From the NCBI RefSeq assembly GCF_027943255.1, contig NC_072896.1:117583879-117647878 (forward strand): a DNA stretch of 64,000 nucleotides. The letters are read 5' to 3'. Numbering within the stretch: position 1 is the stretch's first letter; each line of letters opens with the position of its first letter. Of the stretch, positions 21,421-33,174 are shown one piece after another. Source of the DNA: Anastrepha obliqua (Eukaryota > Arthropoda > Insecta > Diptera > Tephritidae). The translations under genes were made by a program, and so were the position numbers. The notes beneath the pieces are model-generated. The model searched no databases and had not been told where the DNA came from. It worked only from the letters and a program-made list of their open reading frames with translations.

Positions 21421-22215
21421 GGAGCAAATAATATGAAACACCTGCACCGCATAGTTGGCCGCCTAACCAACCAGCGAAGTAGTAGTAACCAATCAATCAG
21501 AAAACTGAATGGTGTTTTACTGACCCCCAATGATGACCAGATCAGCAGATGGAAAGAACGCTTTGAGGTAATTTGCAATATCGCTCTTAGCAGTGAATCT
21601 AGCTTCGAAGTGGGTAGCAAAATAACAACATTTTACCCTAGTCTAGCGGAGATCAAGGATACAATCTAGAAGCTGAAGCTCAACCAAGACGCGGCGAAGA
21701 TGGCATATAGCCAAAAGTACTGATCGTCGGCTCGCAAACTTCAGTGGAAATACTGCATCCCCACATCACCGCCATCTGGGACAATGAAAAAGCGCCTTCG
21801 TCCTGAACAAAAGTCATAATCGTAAAGCTGCCCTAAAAAGGGGGTTTGCGTGACTGCGGGAACTGGCGAGGAGTAAGAGTTAACACAAAATTCTAGCCAC
21901 GATCATACAAGGCAAGCTCTAATATTTCGAACGCTTCTCAAGGGACTAACAAGCTGGATTTCGCACTCACCGAAGCTGTGTTGACTCTTCGCATCATAGC
22001 AGAACAATCAGTTGAGCCGCGCACCCCGCTTTAAATGCGTTGACTTCAAGAGAGCATTCGACATAATCAAACGAAACTCAATACGGCTGGCGGTGAGTAC
22101 AAAGGGAGTTCCCGCTAAGATACTCCGTCTCACCCGTGCCCTTTTGGAGAACTCCGAACTGGTAGTGCCTCACAATGGTAGTCTGCACGGCTTTCTGGAT
22201 CGAAAAAACATGACT
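21400..22215 (+). mobile_element. RTE-type LINE fragment (RT N-terminal region)
   Basis: ASDAEAIAGANNMKHLHRIV and GVLLTPNDDQISRWKERFE match the segment before the RT of RTE-type proteins, followed by LKLNQDAA. Further on, broken frames show GFRTHRSCVDS, LRIIAEQSVE and CVDFKRAFDIIKR, the RT block A with its catalytic Asp. It stops near 22215 (SLHGFL). The RT palm with YADD is missing. Overall about 800 bp with many stops. Confidence 0.75.
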
Positions 22216-23879
22216 AGCCTAGGAGAAAAAATACGATTAAAGGTTTGGCAAGGAATTAACATTCACATGCACCAAAATATGCTCTTCCGCCCCTCTCTTC
22301 CATACGTTGGATTTGCATAAACATACTTCAACTGGCTTATAATAAATATCAAAAGCGATTTAAACGAAATTAAAATGCAACATAAAAGAGCCACTTCTGC
22401 GTTCATTTTCCATTGCATATGTATTAGTTAATTCTTGCGTGCGAGTGTGTGCGTAACTGTGTGAAAGCAGGCAATCATTTGCAAACAGCAGAAAAATGTG
22501 GAAGGTATGAGAAATGGTAATGTGTTTGTTGTTGCTCTTGTTGTGGATGGATGTAGCGGTCGCAAATATTTATTCTTCTTTTGTCAGCAATTTTTTCAAT
22601 AACTTTTAATATTCTAATCCCAACGGCGTATAACAATAGCGGAAGCTAATATTTCAGGGCCAGAAAAGAGGCAAAATACAAAGTAAGAATTGGCGAAGAA
22701 ATAAAATGAAATGTGAAGAGTCAGAGGTTGAATGATTACAAAATCACAAAAAGAGGTATGCAAGAAAAGAAAAGGTGGCTGAGGGAAATCAAAGCTGAGT
22801 TTATGCAGAAATCTAAGACTGAAATTGTGCTCTTTTTCCACACACACGCACATACAAGTGTGTGTATGCGCTTCCCAAAGGGGCATCCAAGTACATGGGA
22901 ATGGGTGTGGGCCAGGCTGCATGTCTGTTTATACGCAACTAACCTAACCTATCTGTGGCCATAAAATTGACATCACGGCACACATGGTTGGTTGGCAGGC
23001 TGGCGAAGCGAGCGGGTGCAGAGAGACGGGGCGAGACAATCTACTCATATTTCGGCACCGAATTGAATGTAATGAATGGCAGCACAGACCGCACTTATCA
23101 GCGATTATGACTTTTTTAAAATTACACCAAAAATGCAAACGTTAAAAATCGCAAAGAATGTGGAATGTAAAAATGGCAAAACGAAAGAAATGCAAAAAAA
23201 AGGGAAGAAAGCATAAATATGAGATGTGTGCATGGGCGTCACATAGGCAAATGATAGCTTGCACGGGGCGAGGCGTGCGCGTGGAGTGAAAAGTTTCAAA
23301 TGCACAATTTAAAACAGGAAATGCCTCTTTCGCAAGCAATTCTCGTCCGGCACGGGGATGGGCACTTCAGCACTCCAACACTTCTGCTGTTTTCAATCGA
23401 ATTTCCTGCATACGCATTCGAGTGTCTGTCGCCTGTCCTTCTTGCTTTGCGCTTTTGTGACTTTGATTTACTTTTATTGGCAGCTTAAGCGCACTGATCT
23501 CCTCCGTTATTATTATTACAGCGATTATAGCAGGGCAGAGCATGTGAAATCGACAAAGATTTTTTCTTTTATGATTACCTTCGATTTTGCACACTTTTTT
23601 CCTCCAGCTTTCTCGCTCAAGTGTCTTTTTACGCACATGTGAGTGTGTGTGGGTGAGTCTGTGTGTGTATTTTTATATCTTCAAAATGTTTATTCAAGTG
23701 CACAATTTTTGAGTTATCTAAATTAAAAAAGTACACTTTTGTGCTTCAGTTCCTAGGCGCGTGTGTATGTGTGTCAGGCATATGTGAGCCTTCGTAGTGA
23801 ATGCCCCATAGGGAAAAAGAAACTTGTTTCAAGTTAATTGTTAAACTGGTTTGTGATGATTGGCACTGGTTAAACTATT
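22216..23879. other. Gene-free spacer with CA/TG tracts
   Basis: No supported gene. Short TG/CA runs occur at 22841-22865, 23640-23672 and 23760-23775. A run of TAACCTAACCTA near 22939 resembles the simple tails of LOA LINEs, but no coding part is attached. Confidence 0.55.
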
Positions 23880-26060
23880 AATTTTACAGGTGGGGAACTT
23901 TGAGTTTTTAAGTTCACTGAGGTGAGCTTCGAGCACTCCGTATACACTCCATCTGCGATCTTGCACAAAGCCAACTCTCGTCGGAAGTCAAGTATTTTGG
24001 TGTAATACGCCACCGCAAACTCCACTGAAAGTTGCGCATCGAAAATCGAGTTAAGAAAGCTAGTAAACCTTTTTACTCCAGTAAATCTATGTTCGGCGAA
24101 AAATGGGGTCTCAAGCCACGTGTCAGACTCTGTATGTATCACACAACTTAGTGGTTCTACCAATTTTGACGTATGGTTACTTAGTTTTGTAGGTAGCTCT
24201 TCGGAAGGGCTATAACACCACAAAATAAGAGGGAGTGCAGGGGACTCCATGTATTGGCATCGATGAGGCGTGCAGGGCCGCGCAGACTGCCGCCTTAACG
24301 ACATTCTGCACTTACTTCCCGTGGATCTTCAAGTTCCGTCCATTCCTGCTCAGACTGCTATTAGGTTGAAGAAGGTTGCCCTCTGGAGACAATCTCCCGT
24401 AGGGCATCATAGCGTTTTGAGGCAGATTTCTTTCTCCTTCCCTGTATGCTTCGTAGAGATCTCTCCAACCACAAACCGGGGTTTGAGGTTTGTGATAAGA
24501 CTATCATTCCTAACATTCCTACATGGACAGGAGGTTTTCTCTAAATCAGCCAATATTTCAATGTCCTTTAAACTGCCGAAGGCTAGTTTAGCTAGAGATC
24601 TGCTGGATTTTGCAGGCAGCCAAAACGCACAATTTCTTCTTTAAAAAGACAGGCCAGACAGATGAAGTTCTACCTTATCGTGTGCTATTTCAAAAACACT
24701 TTAGCCTCAGCACAACAGTAGCAAGTTGCTTAAAGTGCTGGAGATCCCACGCCAATCAATTTCCAAACTCATAGCAGTGGTCACCGGTCGCCCTCATTGC
24801 ATAAGCTGTGGGGACTGTTGAAAACTTTCTTTGTAAATATCTGGGTCTGGCGGCTAGGCTCTTGAGGTTCCTTAGTTTGCCTTTTGGAAATAGTCTGAGG
24901 CAGTTCTTCAGCCTAGATCCTATTTCTCTCCTCTATTACATCAACAACACTGGGAGGCCGTAGATGGTTTATCCTTCTGTAAGTTTTGTAATTTTTCGCA
25001 GGTATTGGCATCAAATCTGAACTCTAGTGCTACTTGTAGTAGTAGGTAACATTCAGTAGAAATTTTGCCACTCTCTTTCTGTCTAGGAAAGAATGGAATA
25101 AGGGATTCTCACTAAACAACTTCGACACTATAGTTTATACAAATGGCAGTTACATGGATTGTGGTGCTGGAGCTGCCATATATATTCTCACAGACTTAAA
25201 ATTGAAAATTGCATAAATGCTTCCAGTGTGTTTCAGGCGGCAGTGCTGGCATCTGGGGAAGCTTGTAGGCTACTAATCGCAGATCCCTCTTTTAAGGGCA
25301 TTATCGCTATTCTTTCGGATAGCCAAGCTGCAATCTAGGCACTGGATTTTGCGACAACAGCCTCTAAACTGGTGGAACAAAGCAGGACTAGCCTTACTAC
25401 CTTGCGCGAAAACCATAAAGTTACCTTAATCTGGGTCACGGGACATCGGAGCATTGAAGGCAATGAAAAAGCAGATGAACTGGCAAGAAGGGGATCTGCC
25501 ATAAATAACGCTCTTGCAGAATCGGTATTCACACCATTAGGTGCAGTCTAGAGTGAAATTTCCCTAAAATACCTCCGCATTGCGGATTGTAGATGGAGAG
25601 TCCAGACGAAAGGCAAAATCAGCAGAACGTTATGGTCCTCCTACAACCTCAAACAATCGTCAATATTGTAAAGCATGAAACGACGGGATGCCTGGAGACT
25701 AACGGCAGTCATAACTGGCTTTTGGTCTGTGAGAGAACAAGCAGCCAAAATGGGCATCCCTCACAACACATACTGTCACAGAAAAAGGAAACAATCTTCC
25801 ATTTCCTCTGCGAATGTCCTGCCCTATGGAAGGATAGAATGTCAACCCTGGGTAAACCGCTGTTTGAGAGCCTGGAACAGCTGTCTGGCCTAGATGTCAA
25901 CAACTTGCTAAGGTTCCTGTACCGAACAGACTAGATATAGGCATGCTGTAAAAAACTGGTAAACAAGTTGATAACGAGGATGTGGCAACAAAATGGTTTG
26001 AAAGCGCTAGTTGGATTCTGGAAGAATCATCACTTAAACCAACCAACCAATCAGGTTGCT
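23880..26060 (+). mobile_element. LOA-type LINE, heavily decayed, carrying an inner LINE insert
   Basis: The RT thumb region reads QVKYFGVI, SKPFYSSKSMFGEKWGLKP, VVLPILTYG. Linker and RNase H follow after the inner insert: DTIVYTNGSYMDCGAGAAIY (catalytic Asp of RNase H), ALDFATTASKLVEQSRTS, VTLIWVTGHRSIEGNEKADE. The C-terminus reads FHFLCECPALWKDRM and LSGLDVNNLLRFLYRTD, then TAG at 25932. A 3' untranslated part ends in AACCAACCAACCAA near 26050. At least eight frame breaks exist. Bases 24650-25060 belong to another LINE copy. Confidence 0.78.
24650..25060 (+). mobile_element. Inner LINE C-terminal fragment (same family as 47575-48290)
   Basis: It interrupts the LOA-type LINE between its RT linker and RNase H. 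Frames show LLKVLEIPRQSISKLIAVVT, HCISCGDC, FLCKYLGLAARLLRF and SLRQFFSLDPISLLYYIN. The minus-strand copy at 47.6-48.3 kb reads HFHCKCLGLAARRLRSLGA and LNP with INSFG in the same order. Its tail ends in GTAGTAGTAGGTAA near 25050. Exact insertion points are not resolved. Confidence 0.6.
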
Positions 26061-26106
26061 AGCCCGCCTGCCCTACAAATCTATCTTTTCTCATCAAACT
26101 TGACCT

Positions 26107-26410
26107 CGCGTACACCCTTTTTGGGTGTTTGGCCGAGCTCCTCCTCCTATTTGTGGTGTGCGTCTTGATGTTGTTCCACATATGGAGGGACCTACAGTTT
26201 CAAGCCGACTCCGAACGGCAGAAATTTTAATGAGGAGCTTTTTCATGGCATAAATACACTCGCAGGTTTGCCATTGGCTGCCGAGGGGCGACCGCTATTA
26301 GAAAACTCTTGTTCTTAATTTTGGTGTTTCACCGAGATTCGAACCTACGTTCACTCTGTGAATTCCGAATGGTAGTTACGCACCAACCCATTCGGCTACG
26401 GCGGCTGCGA
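26107..26410 (-). mobile_element. tRNA-Ser-derived SINE, best complete copy
   Basis: Read on the minus strand from 26410: GCCGCCGTAGCCGAATGGG (A box), GTAACTACCATTCGGAAT, CGTAGGTTCGAATCTCGG (B box, TTCGAATC core), then the family body and GGAGGAGGAGCTCGGCCAAA. It ends with a small stem, ACACCC-AAAAA-GGGTGT, and ACGCG. The head resembles tRNA-Ser (GTGGCCGAGTGG and GGTTCGAATCC as I know them), so pol III internal transcription is the expected mode. This copy defines the full length at about 300 bp. Confidence 0.88.
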
Positions 26411-27439
26411 AGTAAGTAGTAGTTTAAGTAAAAAATCACGAAATTGCATAAAAATGGGTTTGTTTATTTCCTGAACTCTATATTTTTGACTGCACTGCTG
26501 AATAGATGAACAATGTGCGTATAATATTTTATATACTCCAAAGTCGGCAAAAAACTCGAAAGTTTACACGAAAAGTCACAAACAGAAAATTAAATTATAT
26601 TCAAGTATCTGCTTGCAAATATATTTAAAACTGATTTCATGACAAAAAAAATGTGTACCTTCCTAAAAATTGCAACTTCGCCTGCTCTTTTCCTACAGGG
26701 GGGCTTGTGAAATACTTACCCACGCACACGCATTCACACATTACGCTCATTCACCTCATAATCGCAGGAAATTGATAGGTTATCAGACGACGTTCGGCAA
26801 TAAATATGTTGCCTATCTGCAGGCGCAAAAAATACTAGGCAAAAAATATGTGGAAAAATGACGTTAAAAATTTTGTATAGCTCAGAATTTGCACACATTT
26901 GCGCTCGCAAGTACTCGCACGCTCGGTAAATTTACACATTTACTTCGGATTTACAGATGTGTGAATAATTTCCCCTCCATGTTTTCGGCCAATAAATACG
27001 ACTACTTCAATGCAGTGCTGAGTCTATTTAACATCCCCTGATTGTTTTTTTCTTCTGTTTTTTACAGCCTTATCTCCGCACAGCTGTACATATGCCAATG
27101 CAAGTGTTTGTCTTTTATGTCAGTTATCTATGCTCAATGAAAAATTATGTGGGAAGTTCATGAAAATGATAGAAAATATATATTTGGCATTTTCATTGGC
27201 AAATCAATTGGGAATTTATGCGCGAAATCTCATGGGATATGAGCCGAAGAGAATTATGATTTAAGTATTTTTAATATTCCATAAATATATTTCTATGGTA
27301 CTTTTTTAATAGTCTTTCTTCTTTATGACTTGTCATACATTCCCCCTCAATTTCACCTTCTTCAAATTTTATCTCTCTTCATACGCGCTATTTACTTTAA
27401 CTTGACTCATTTATCCTCAAATGCTTTGATTTTACTATT
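26411..27439. other. Gene-free AT-rich spacer
   Basis: No supported coding or repeat signal. Local CACACACGC-type runs near 26720 and 26900. Confidence 0.55.
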
Positions 27440-28215
27440 TACTGCCACAGCACTTTGGTTTCAATGGTGCAAAAACCTTAAAACTGTTGCGAGACTATTT
27501 CGGCAATGATACTTTAAAGGAAACAGCCATTTACGAGCCGCATGAACGCCACAGAAGAGGTCGTGAACCCATCGAGGATGGCAAACGTAGTGACAGGCCG
27601 TCGATCAATAAAGTGATAGAAAAGTTCATCAATAAACTACCAAAGAGGTGACAGTGGACCTGAACATTGCTTATGGATCCGTTCAGGGTATTTTAGCTAT
27701 TTTGGGTTTTCGCCGTATTGCTGCGAAACTCGCCCTCAAGGATCTGAATTTCATGCAAAAACGGAGCCGCTTTGATATCGCCGAAAACACGATTTCCAAG
27801 GCTGAATCCGACCCAATATTCAATAAAAGCATCATTATTGGAGACGAGACGTAAGTTTGTGAGAACGATACACCGCCTGATGTCTGGGCGAGTACAATAC
27901 ACAATCCAGCCCACAAACCTACGTCGTTTTCAGTCAAAAAAGAAAGCAAGGCGTTTTTCAGGATTATAATGGTATTATTATTATTAATTACTAGAACGCC
28001 GACAGGGGACGCAAACTGCCGAAACAAATAAGTTCCATTGTGGTCGATTTGCATCTTTTAACTTTACCTGTGGACAGGTCGTCCGCTATAACGAGAGCTT
28101 TCGGCGTATCAGTCCAACGACATTTTGCTGGATTTTCAGATTGTACACCATGAATTTTTGCCAGATGCTCAGATAGTTAATAAGAACTATTACTTGGCCA
28201 TAAAGACAGCAAAAC
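27440..28215 (+). pseudogene. mariner transposase relic (DD34D type), truncated
   Basis: Plus-strand frames read HFGFNGAKTLKLLRDYFG, DTLKETAIYEPHERHRRGRE, EDGKRSDRPS, VTVDLNIAYGSVQGILA (helix-turn-helix), NFMQKRSRFDIAE, then IIIGDET (first catalytic Asp; the following Trp codon is TAA), DTPPDVWASTIHNP and, after a gap, FQIVHHEFLPDAQIVNKNYY. The catalytic second half is missing, and the sequence joins a LINE fragment at about 28216. No terminal repeats were found. Several stops are present. Confidence 0.75.
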
Positions 28216-28470
28216 AGCCGGGCTACTATGGCCGCAAATAAATAAGAAAAAGAAAAAAGAACTGCTTCGCCTTTCAAGGGATAATATCTCGAAGGCCGTG
28301 GTTTGTTTAACTGGTCATTGGCTATTTGGCAGGCATTGCTTCAGAATGATAGGAGTTTTCTCCCATGAATATTTTGAATAAGTCGTAGAGATGAGGAAGA
28401 AACAGTTGAGTTTCTCGTGGGGTCCAAGTGTCCAAACCGACTAGAACCATAACCTAACCAAACTTAACCA
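28216..28470 (+). mobile_element. LOA-type LINE C-terminal fragment
   Basis: ATGGCCGCAAATAAATAAGAA and the following 230 bp parallel 20985-21200. The protein level gives KELLRLSRDNISKAVVCLTG, LFGRHC, GVFSHEYFE then TAA. It ends in ATAACCTAACCAAAC, a simple-repeat tail. It directly abuts the T run of the minus-strand LINE at 28471. Confidence 0.65.
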
Positions 28471-28543
28471 CTTTTTTTATTTTATAATTTTTTTTTCGGG
28501 ACAGACTAGCACGTACAGCACTCAGACACAATTAAATCCATTG
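28471..28543 (-). mobile_element. LINE 3' end, left piece of a split copy
   Basis: A T-rich start (poly(A) tail on the minus strand), then GGACAGACTAGCACGTACAG and TCAGACACAATTAAATCCAT. Its reverse complement matches 60195-60245, the 3' end of the plus-strand copy inside the RTE element. It continues at 29400 on the other side of a mariner-like insert. Confidence 0.7.
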
Positions 28544-28545
28544 TA

Positions 28546-29397
28546 CAGCGTTTTTCAATAGGTGCGCTTCAACTTTTTTCCGATAGGGAGGGCGAACGAC
28601 GCAATATTTTTTATTTTTCGCTTGTCATTTGTAAACTTCATTAGTATACATTTCATCATGGAGCGCTACACACTTGAGCAACGATTGTAAATCGTGCAAA
28701 TTTTTTATGAAAATAAAAAAATCATCAAAAAATCATCTTCAGTGATGAAGCTCACTTTTGGCTCAATGGCTTTGTCAACAAGCAAAATATGCGTTACTGG
28801 GCAGAAAGCAATCCACACGTGATTCATGAGGCACCGTTGCATCCCGAAAAAATCACTGTTTGGTGCGGTTTACATGCCGAAGGCGTAATTGGCCCATATT
28901 TTTTCGTTGACGAGAACGATCGCCACGTTACTGTGAATGGAAATCGATACCGCGACATGATAAATGATTATTTTTGGCCGCAATTGAATGGTATGGACTT
29001 AGACGACATGTGGTTTCAACAGGACGGGGCCACAAGCCACACAGCACACGCTACAATTGATTTGTTGAAGAGTAAGTTCGATGAGCGCATTATTTCCAGA
29101 AATGGACCGGTCGAATGGCCACCGCGCTCGTGTGATTTGACGCCTCTAGACTATTTTCTTTGGGGTTATGTGAAGTCATTGGTCTACAGTAACAAGCCGG
29201 CGACGATTTGTGAGCTCAGAGCCAATATTGAACGCGAAATTGCTGGAATTTCGGCCGATTTATGCAAAAGAGTGGTCGAAAATTGGGTACTTAAATGTAT
29301 ATGTTCAAACTCGATAATAAAAAAAATTAGTTAAAAAAGTCAAACCGTTTGTGTTTTATTCAAAAAAAAGTTGAAGCGCTCTTACTGAAAGACGCTT
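28546..29397 (+). mobile_element. DD41D mariner-like element with GCGCTTCAACTTTTTT ends
   Basis: Left end CAGCGTTTTTCAATAGGTGC and GCGCTTCAACTTTTTT (28546-28579). The inverted right end AAGCGTCTTTCAGTAAGAGC is followed by the same GCGCTTCAAC block. TA lies on both sides (28544-28545, 29398-29399), giving terminal repeats of about 32 bp. The 852-bp element is internally deleted and inserted into a minus-strand LINE. Confidence 0.9.
28659..29334 (+). pseudogene. DD41D transposase with intact catalytic core
   Basis: The ATG at 28659 gives MERYTLEQRL, TAA, IVQIFYENKK, then a deletion of the linker, then IIFSDEAHFWLNGFV (first Asp). A clean frame of 181 codons (28789-29334) includes KITVWCGLHAEGVIGPYFF, MWFQQDGATSHTA (second Asp) and LTPLDYFLWGYVKSLVY (third Asp). 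I count 41 residues between the last two. The usual C-terminal RMD...RGGHL segment is lost after VVENW by a second deletion. It is the best preserved core of its class here. Confidence 0.88.
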
Positions 29398-29399
29398 TA

Positions 29400-29770
29400 C
29401 TTCTTAACACACCAGGGCCAAAGACCTCAAGCCTGATTCGAGCGAAGGCTGGGCAGATGGACAGAAAGTAGTCCGCCGTCTCATCCTCCTCTGCATTGTC
29501 TGAGATGCCCACCTTTTGCATGTGCTTTGCCCATAGAAAGTGGCCCGTCATCAGTCCAGGCCCGTCATCTTAGCCTCTGCTAAGTGACAGGAGAAACTGC
29601 GACAGTCGGTCGGACATGATAGGTAACATCAGTTTTGTCCAGCCTGCCCAGCTCGCTTTTGAGTTAGAGTAAAACCGTTTGCTAACCGTGGCAGAAGGGA
29701 GTGACAGACCGGGCTCCGGGTCAAGAAAGTTGGCCTCAGAGCCCATTCTGACTAAAGAATCAGATATAAC
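29400..29770 (-). mobile_element. LINE C-terminus, right piece of a split copy
   Basis: On the minus strand from 29770: ISDSLVRMGSEANFLDPE (end of RNase H), KLMLPIMSDRLSQFLL, LMTGHFLWAKHMQKVGISD (the last 13 residues identical to the 59.7-60.2 kb copy except one), EEDETADYFLSICPAFARIR and LEVFGPGVLRSK. Both this copy and the 59.7-kb copy begin at almost the same codon. The copy is split by the mariner-like element at 28546-29397. Confidence 0.78.
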
Positions 29771-32700
29771 TTAACCATTTACTTCATGTTAGCTTTCCAC
29801 AGTATCGCAAAAACTAAAAAAAAAGTTTCAGCACTTTCGACACAAGCCGAACTTGCTTTGAATTTTCCAATACATTTCAAATTAAGTTTCACGATAACTG
29901 TAATATTTTCGTAGATACTGTCAAAGAAAGAGTCGAATCACAGCCCACTAGGTAATTCTTTTTAAGGAATCGAATCTCTGACAAAGAGTTCGAAATTATT
30001 CGTATAATTGCTGACTTGGTTTTCGGTCGCATGCTCATGTGGTTCCGATTGAAGACCTCGCGCACAGCGTCCTGCGAGACACCAAGTACGGCTACTATCA
30101 CCATGATGCGCACAAGGTACAATCTTCATCTGTGAGTACAATTTATTATTTAATTATTCGATATTTTTGTTAGTCACAGAGATGATTGAACGACCGAAAC
30201 ATGTCAAATCTTTCCCCACATACAGCTCGCCTTACGTTTTTTTATAGTAGCGACGCATCAAGTTATTCGCGAGGTTCAGCGCAGTAAACTGGGCTAATTT
30301 ACTAAGGCGGTAGCCCTTGGTCGAGAAAAGCGCGAGCCATTCCGGTACGTAGAACTAGCTGACATGGAAATTGTCAAGTTACTCGTTCTCCCGTTCGTCT
30401 TCGAAAGGCGAATCCTGAGAGCCTCAAACACTGGACTTCATCGAAAAGCTGAGGCAGCCACCTAATCTACACCTCTACTATCTCTCTTTTAGATCTGTAT
30501 AGTAAGTTTAAATAATATAAACCCGTTAACGGACTTCATTTGAGCATACTTAAGCACACATCCTCATTTATTCACTGCGCTTATATTTCACTCTATATGG
30601 TTGACCTCTGTTCGGTTGCACTCTTGACACTTTTTGACATTTTTTAAACCTTTTATTGTATTACAATAAGTGTCCAAAAAAGCAAAGTGTCGACGTGAAG
30701 GAGGTAACTTGACCGTTTGTTTGAACTTTTGAACCTTTTGAGGTGTCAGAAACACTTGTTTCACGCCGTTAACGGCAGCATGTGTGTGTGTGTGTGCATG
30801 GCCAGCCAGTGGAGGTCAGCGGAGACCAGCAGAGTCTTAAATTGAGTATGTGACACCAAAATATGCGGACGGAGAGTAGGAGGGGACACGTGTGTGTGGC
30901 GAGTGGCAAGTGTTGTTTGTGCGACATCAAAAGGTGACGCTGGAATTTTTTTAATAAATTTATATTAATTGTTTTGTGGACAATTGAAAAAAAATGAGAA
31001 ACATGCAATTTTTGGAGAAGAATGCTGACGAGTTTTGGATTTTATATGTGTGCGTACTTTTTTTTTGCTGTATTGCAAGTAGAGTATTCTTTCTTCTCTA
31101 AAAAACTGAGCTTTTTTGGACAGTAATTAATGAATTCGCGGAGAGCAAAAAACAAAAAAAAAACAGACATGGCATAAAATACTCTAAAGTTACGAAATTT
31201 TTTCACATAATTGAAAATCGAAATGTCATTTGCTCTGCACAAAAGAAGTACCACGCGCAGAAGCAGCTGACTCCAGTATAATTTTTTTCAGTTTAAATAT
31301 TTACCTTTCATTACGCGTGTGTTTACACACACACACACGCATATATAGTAAGTGTGCATGCCTGTGTGACAGTAAATATTTTCAAAATATTATTTGGTAC
31401 TGTACAAATAAGAAGCAACTTTGTGGTTGCGAGATGGCACTAGAAATTGACATGCCACACCCACGCGCAATTTAAAGTCATATAAAAGCATATGCATACA
31501 CACGCACACGCATGCAAGCGTTGGCAGTTCAGAAGACAGTCAAAAGCGAATGTTTCTGTCGCACAATATTTTGGTTATTTTCTTTACTGTTTTTTGCTTA
31601 CCTTCCACCAGCTGCTGTGGACTTTGAGCACGTTTTCATGCGTTTTTATAGCATACATTTAGGCATAAGAGCGTGTTTTTGCGCGTTTGCACCTTTTTAA
31701 AGTGTGGCAGCGGCAAAGCCATACGCGTGTCGCAGTAACAACGTATCAGCGTCGACGTTGGCGGTGTCAGTCGGCACGCATCATCACTTTCGCGTTTTCA
31801 TTATTTTCTTTCCCGTTTTTTTTTCATTTCTTTGTTGTTTTTATTACCGAATCAACGGTAGTAGGCATGTGTGCACATTCTCTGTTGTTGGTATGCGTTT
31901 TTTTTTTTGTTTAGTATGCGTATATCAGGTGCTTTGTGCGCTATGTGAATGTGTACGGTTTCGCTGGTTGGCTGGTTGGCTGACTCCCTCGCCCGTAATG
32001 TGCCGCAAGCATTCGCGCTTTCATGCATGTGTTTGTGTGTGTTAGTGTTTATGCGTATGACATCATCAAAAAATTAACCCCGTGTGCAAATAGCGCTGAC
32101 ATGTCACAGTAATTTTTCTGTCAACGGTAGCTCAAAGCCGCGTCTCTTTCACTTTCTGTTAAAAGACACTTTTAGGCTCATGGACACATTGAAATTTTTG
32201 GAAAACATTTTACACACAATTTTATATATTTGCGGTGGTTTTTTTTTACAAGGAAACTTATATTTGAAGCTCGATTGTTGTAATAGTAATGACTTTAGCG
32301 CTTGTAGTTGTTGTTCTATTGTTTGCGAGCAGCGATACTCAAAATTTATTGCGTAAATTTATTTTGATATTTTCTGAAACTATTTCTGGAATTGTATCGT
32401 TACACAAATTCATGCCGCATTCTACATTTGAACAGAGACTCATTAGAGCATCTAATTTTGGAATTCATATTCAAATTAATCGCATGAAGCAGAAACGGAG
32501 GAATGGAATAGCAATAAACGAGTCTTATTTGAGACTTAATGCCCTCAAAGAAAGGCAATTTAAGCCCGCGCTGACTCCAAGTAAGTCTTTCTACACTCTC
32601 ATCTCCTCAAACAAGAACGGTAGGGTTGCAGCATATGAAAATAGGACCCGGTGAACCGATTCATGAATGGTTCGATGTTGGTGGAGGAGTATTTTGCTAG

Positions 32701-32879
32701 AACTTCCCACTAAGCTTAAGATTAGGCTTCATGACAACTGTACTGTTTTCATAGATACTATCAAATAACCAGTCGATTCGTAGCTCACTAAAGTGACACT
32801 CTTTAAGGAGATGAATCACTGACATTAAGTCCGAAATTAGCCGATTAACGGCTGACTTCGTTTTCGCTATCAATCTCAT
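29771..32879. other. Gene-free spacer with CA/TG tracts and one half of a diverged repeat pair
   Basis: No supported gene in 3.1 kb. Bases 29875-30055 resemble 32708-32880 in the same orientation (by eye about 65 percent identical). TG/CA runs occur at 30780-30797 and 31326-31342. T runs at 31059-31067, 31818-31827 and 31899-31908. A 121-codon frame at 32289-32654 has no recognisable domain. Confidence 0.55.
29875..30055 (-). repeat. Diverged dispersed repeat, copy 1
   Basis: Shares with 32708-32880 ordered blocks such as TTTCGTAGATACTGTCAAA / TTTCATAGATACTATCAAA and GCTGACTTGGTTTTCG / GCTGACTTCGTTTTCG. On the minus strand both encode related short peptides (TKSAIIRIISNSLSEI here, TKSAVNRLISDLMSVI there), suggesting a coding ancestor. 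Family unknown. Confidence 0.5.
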
Positions 32880-32880
32880 A
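32708..32880 (-). repeat. Diverged dispersed repeat, copy 2
   Basis: Partner of 29875-30055. It ends exactly where the plus-strand LINE fragment starts (32880), so the LINE either inserted at its border or the two form part of one older element. Confidence 0.5.
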
Positions 32881-33174
32881 TTGGTACCGAATTGCAAAAA
32901 CATTGCAGTAAGCTACATGGCTCACAAGCTGGCAAGGCAGAGAGAAAGAGCAGGGCTTCCCGTGGCAGCCTGCGGTCTGCTCTTGGAAAGTTCGATCTCA
33001 AGACAACGCAACAAAAGTCTGTTAAGAACTATGAAATGCGAAGTCGTCAAATACTTCTGGCCGCATATAGACTGAAGCTCGACTGCTCGAGGAAGCTTCT
33101 AAAGCTAGCAAATTCTCAAGTTGTTGTGAGTGTCTTAAATGGGAATTATCCACTATAAGCTGTGAGATTTAATA

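Noticed and set aside
22936..22951. TAACCTAACC run as insect telomere repeat
   Set aside because: Only two units, and identical short runs here follow LINE C-termini. The insect telomere repeat is TTAGG (CCTAA) in long arrays and is absent from most flies.
23870..24304. 144-codon minus-strand ORF
   Set aside because: Plus-strand frames across the same bases show LINE RT thumb motifs, so this is antisense.
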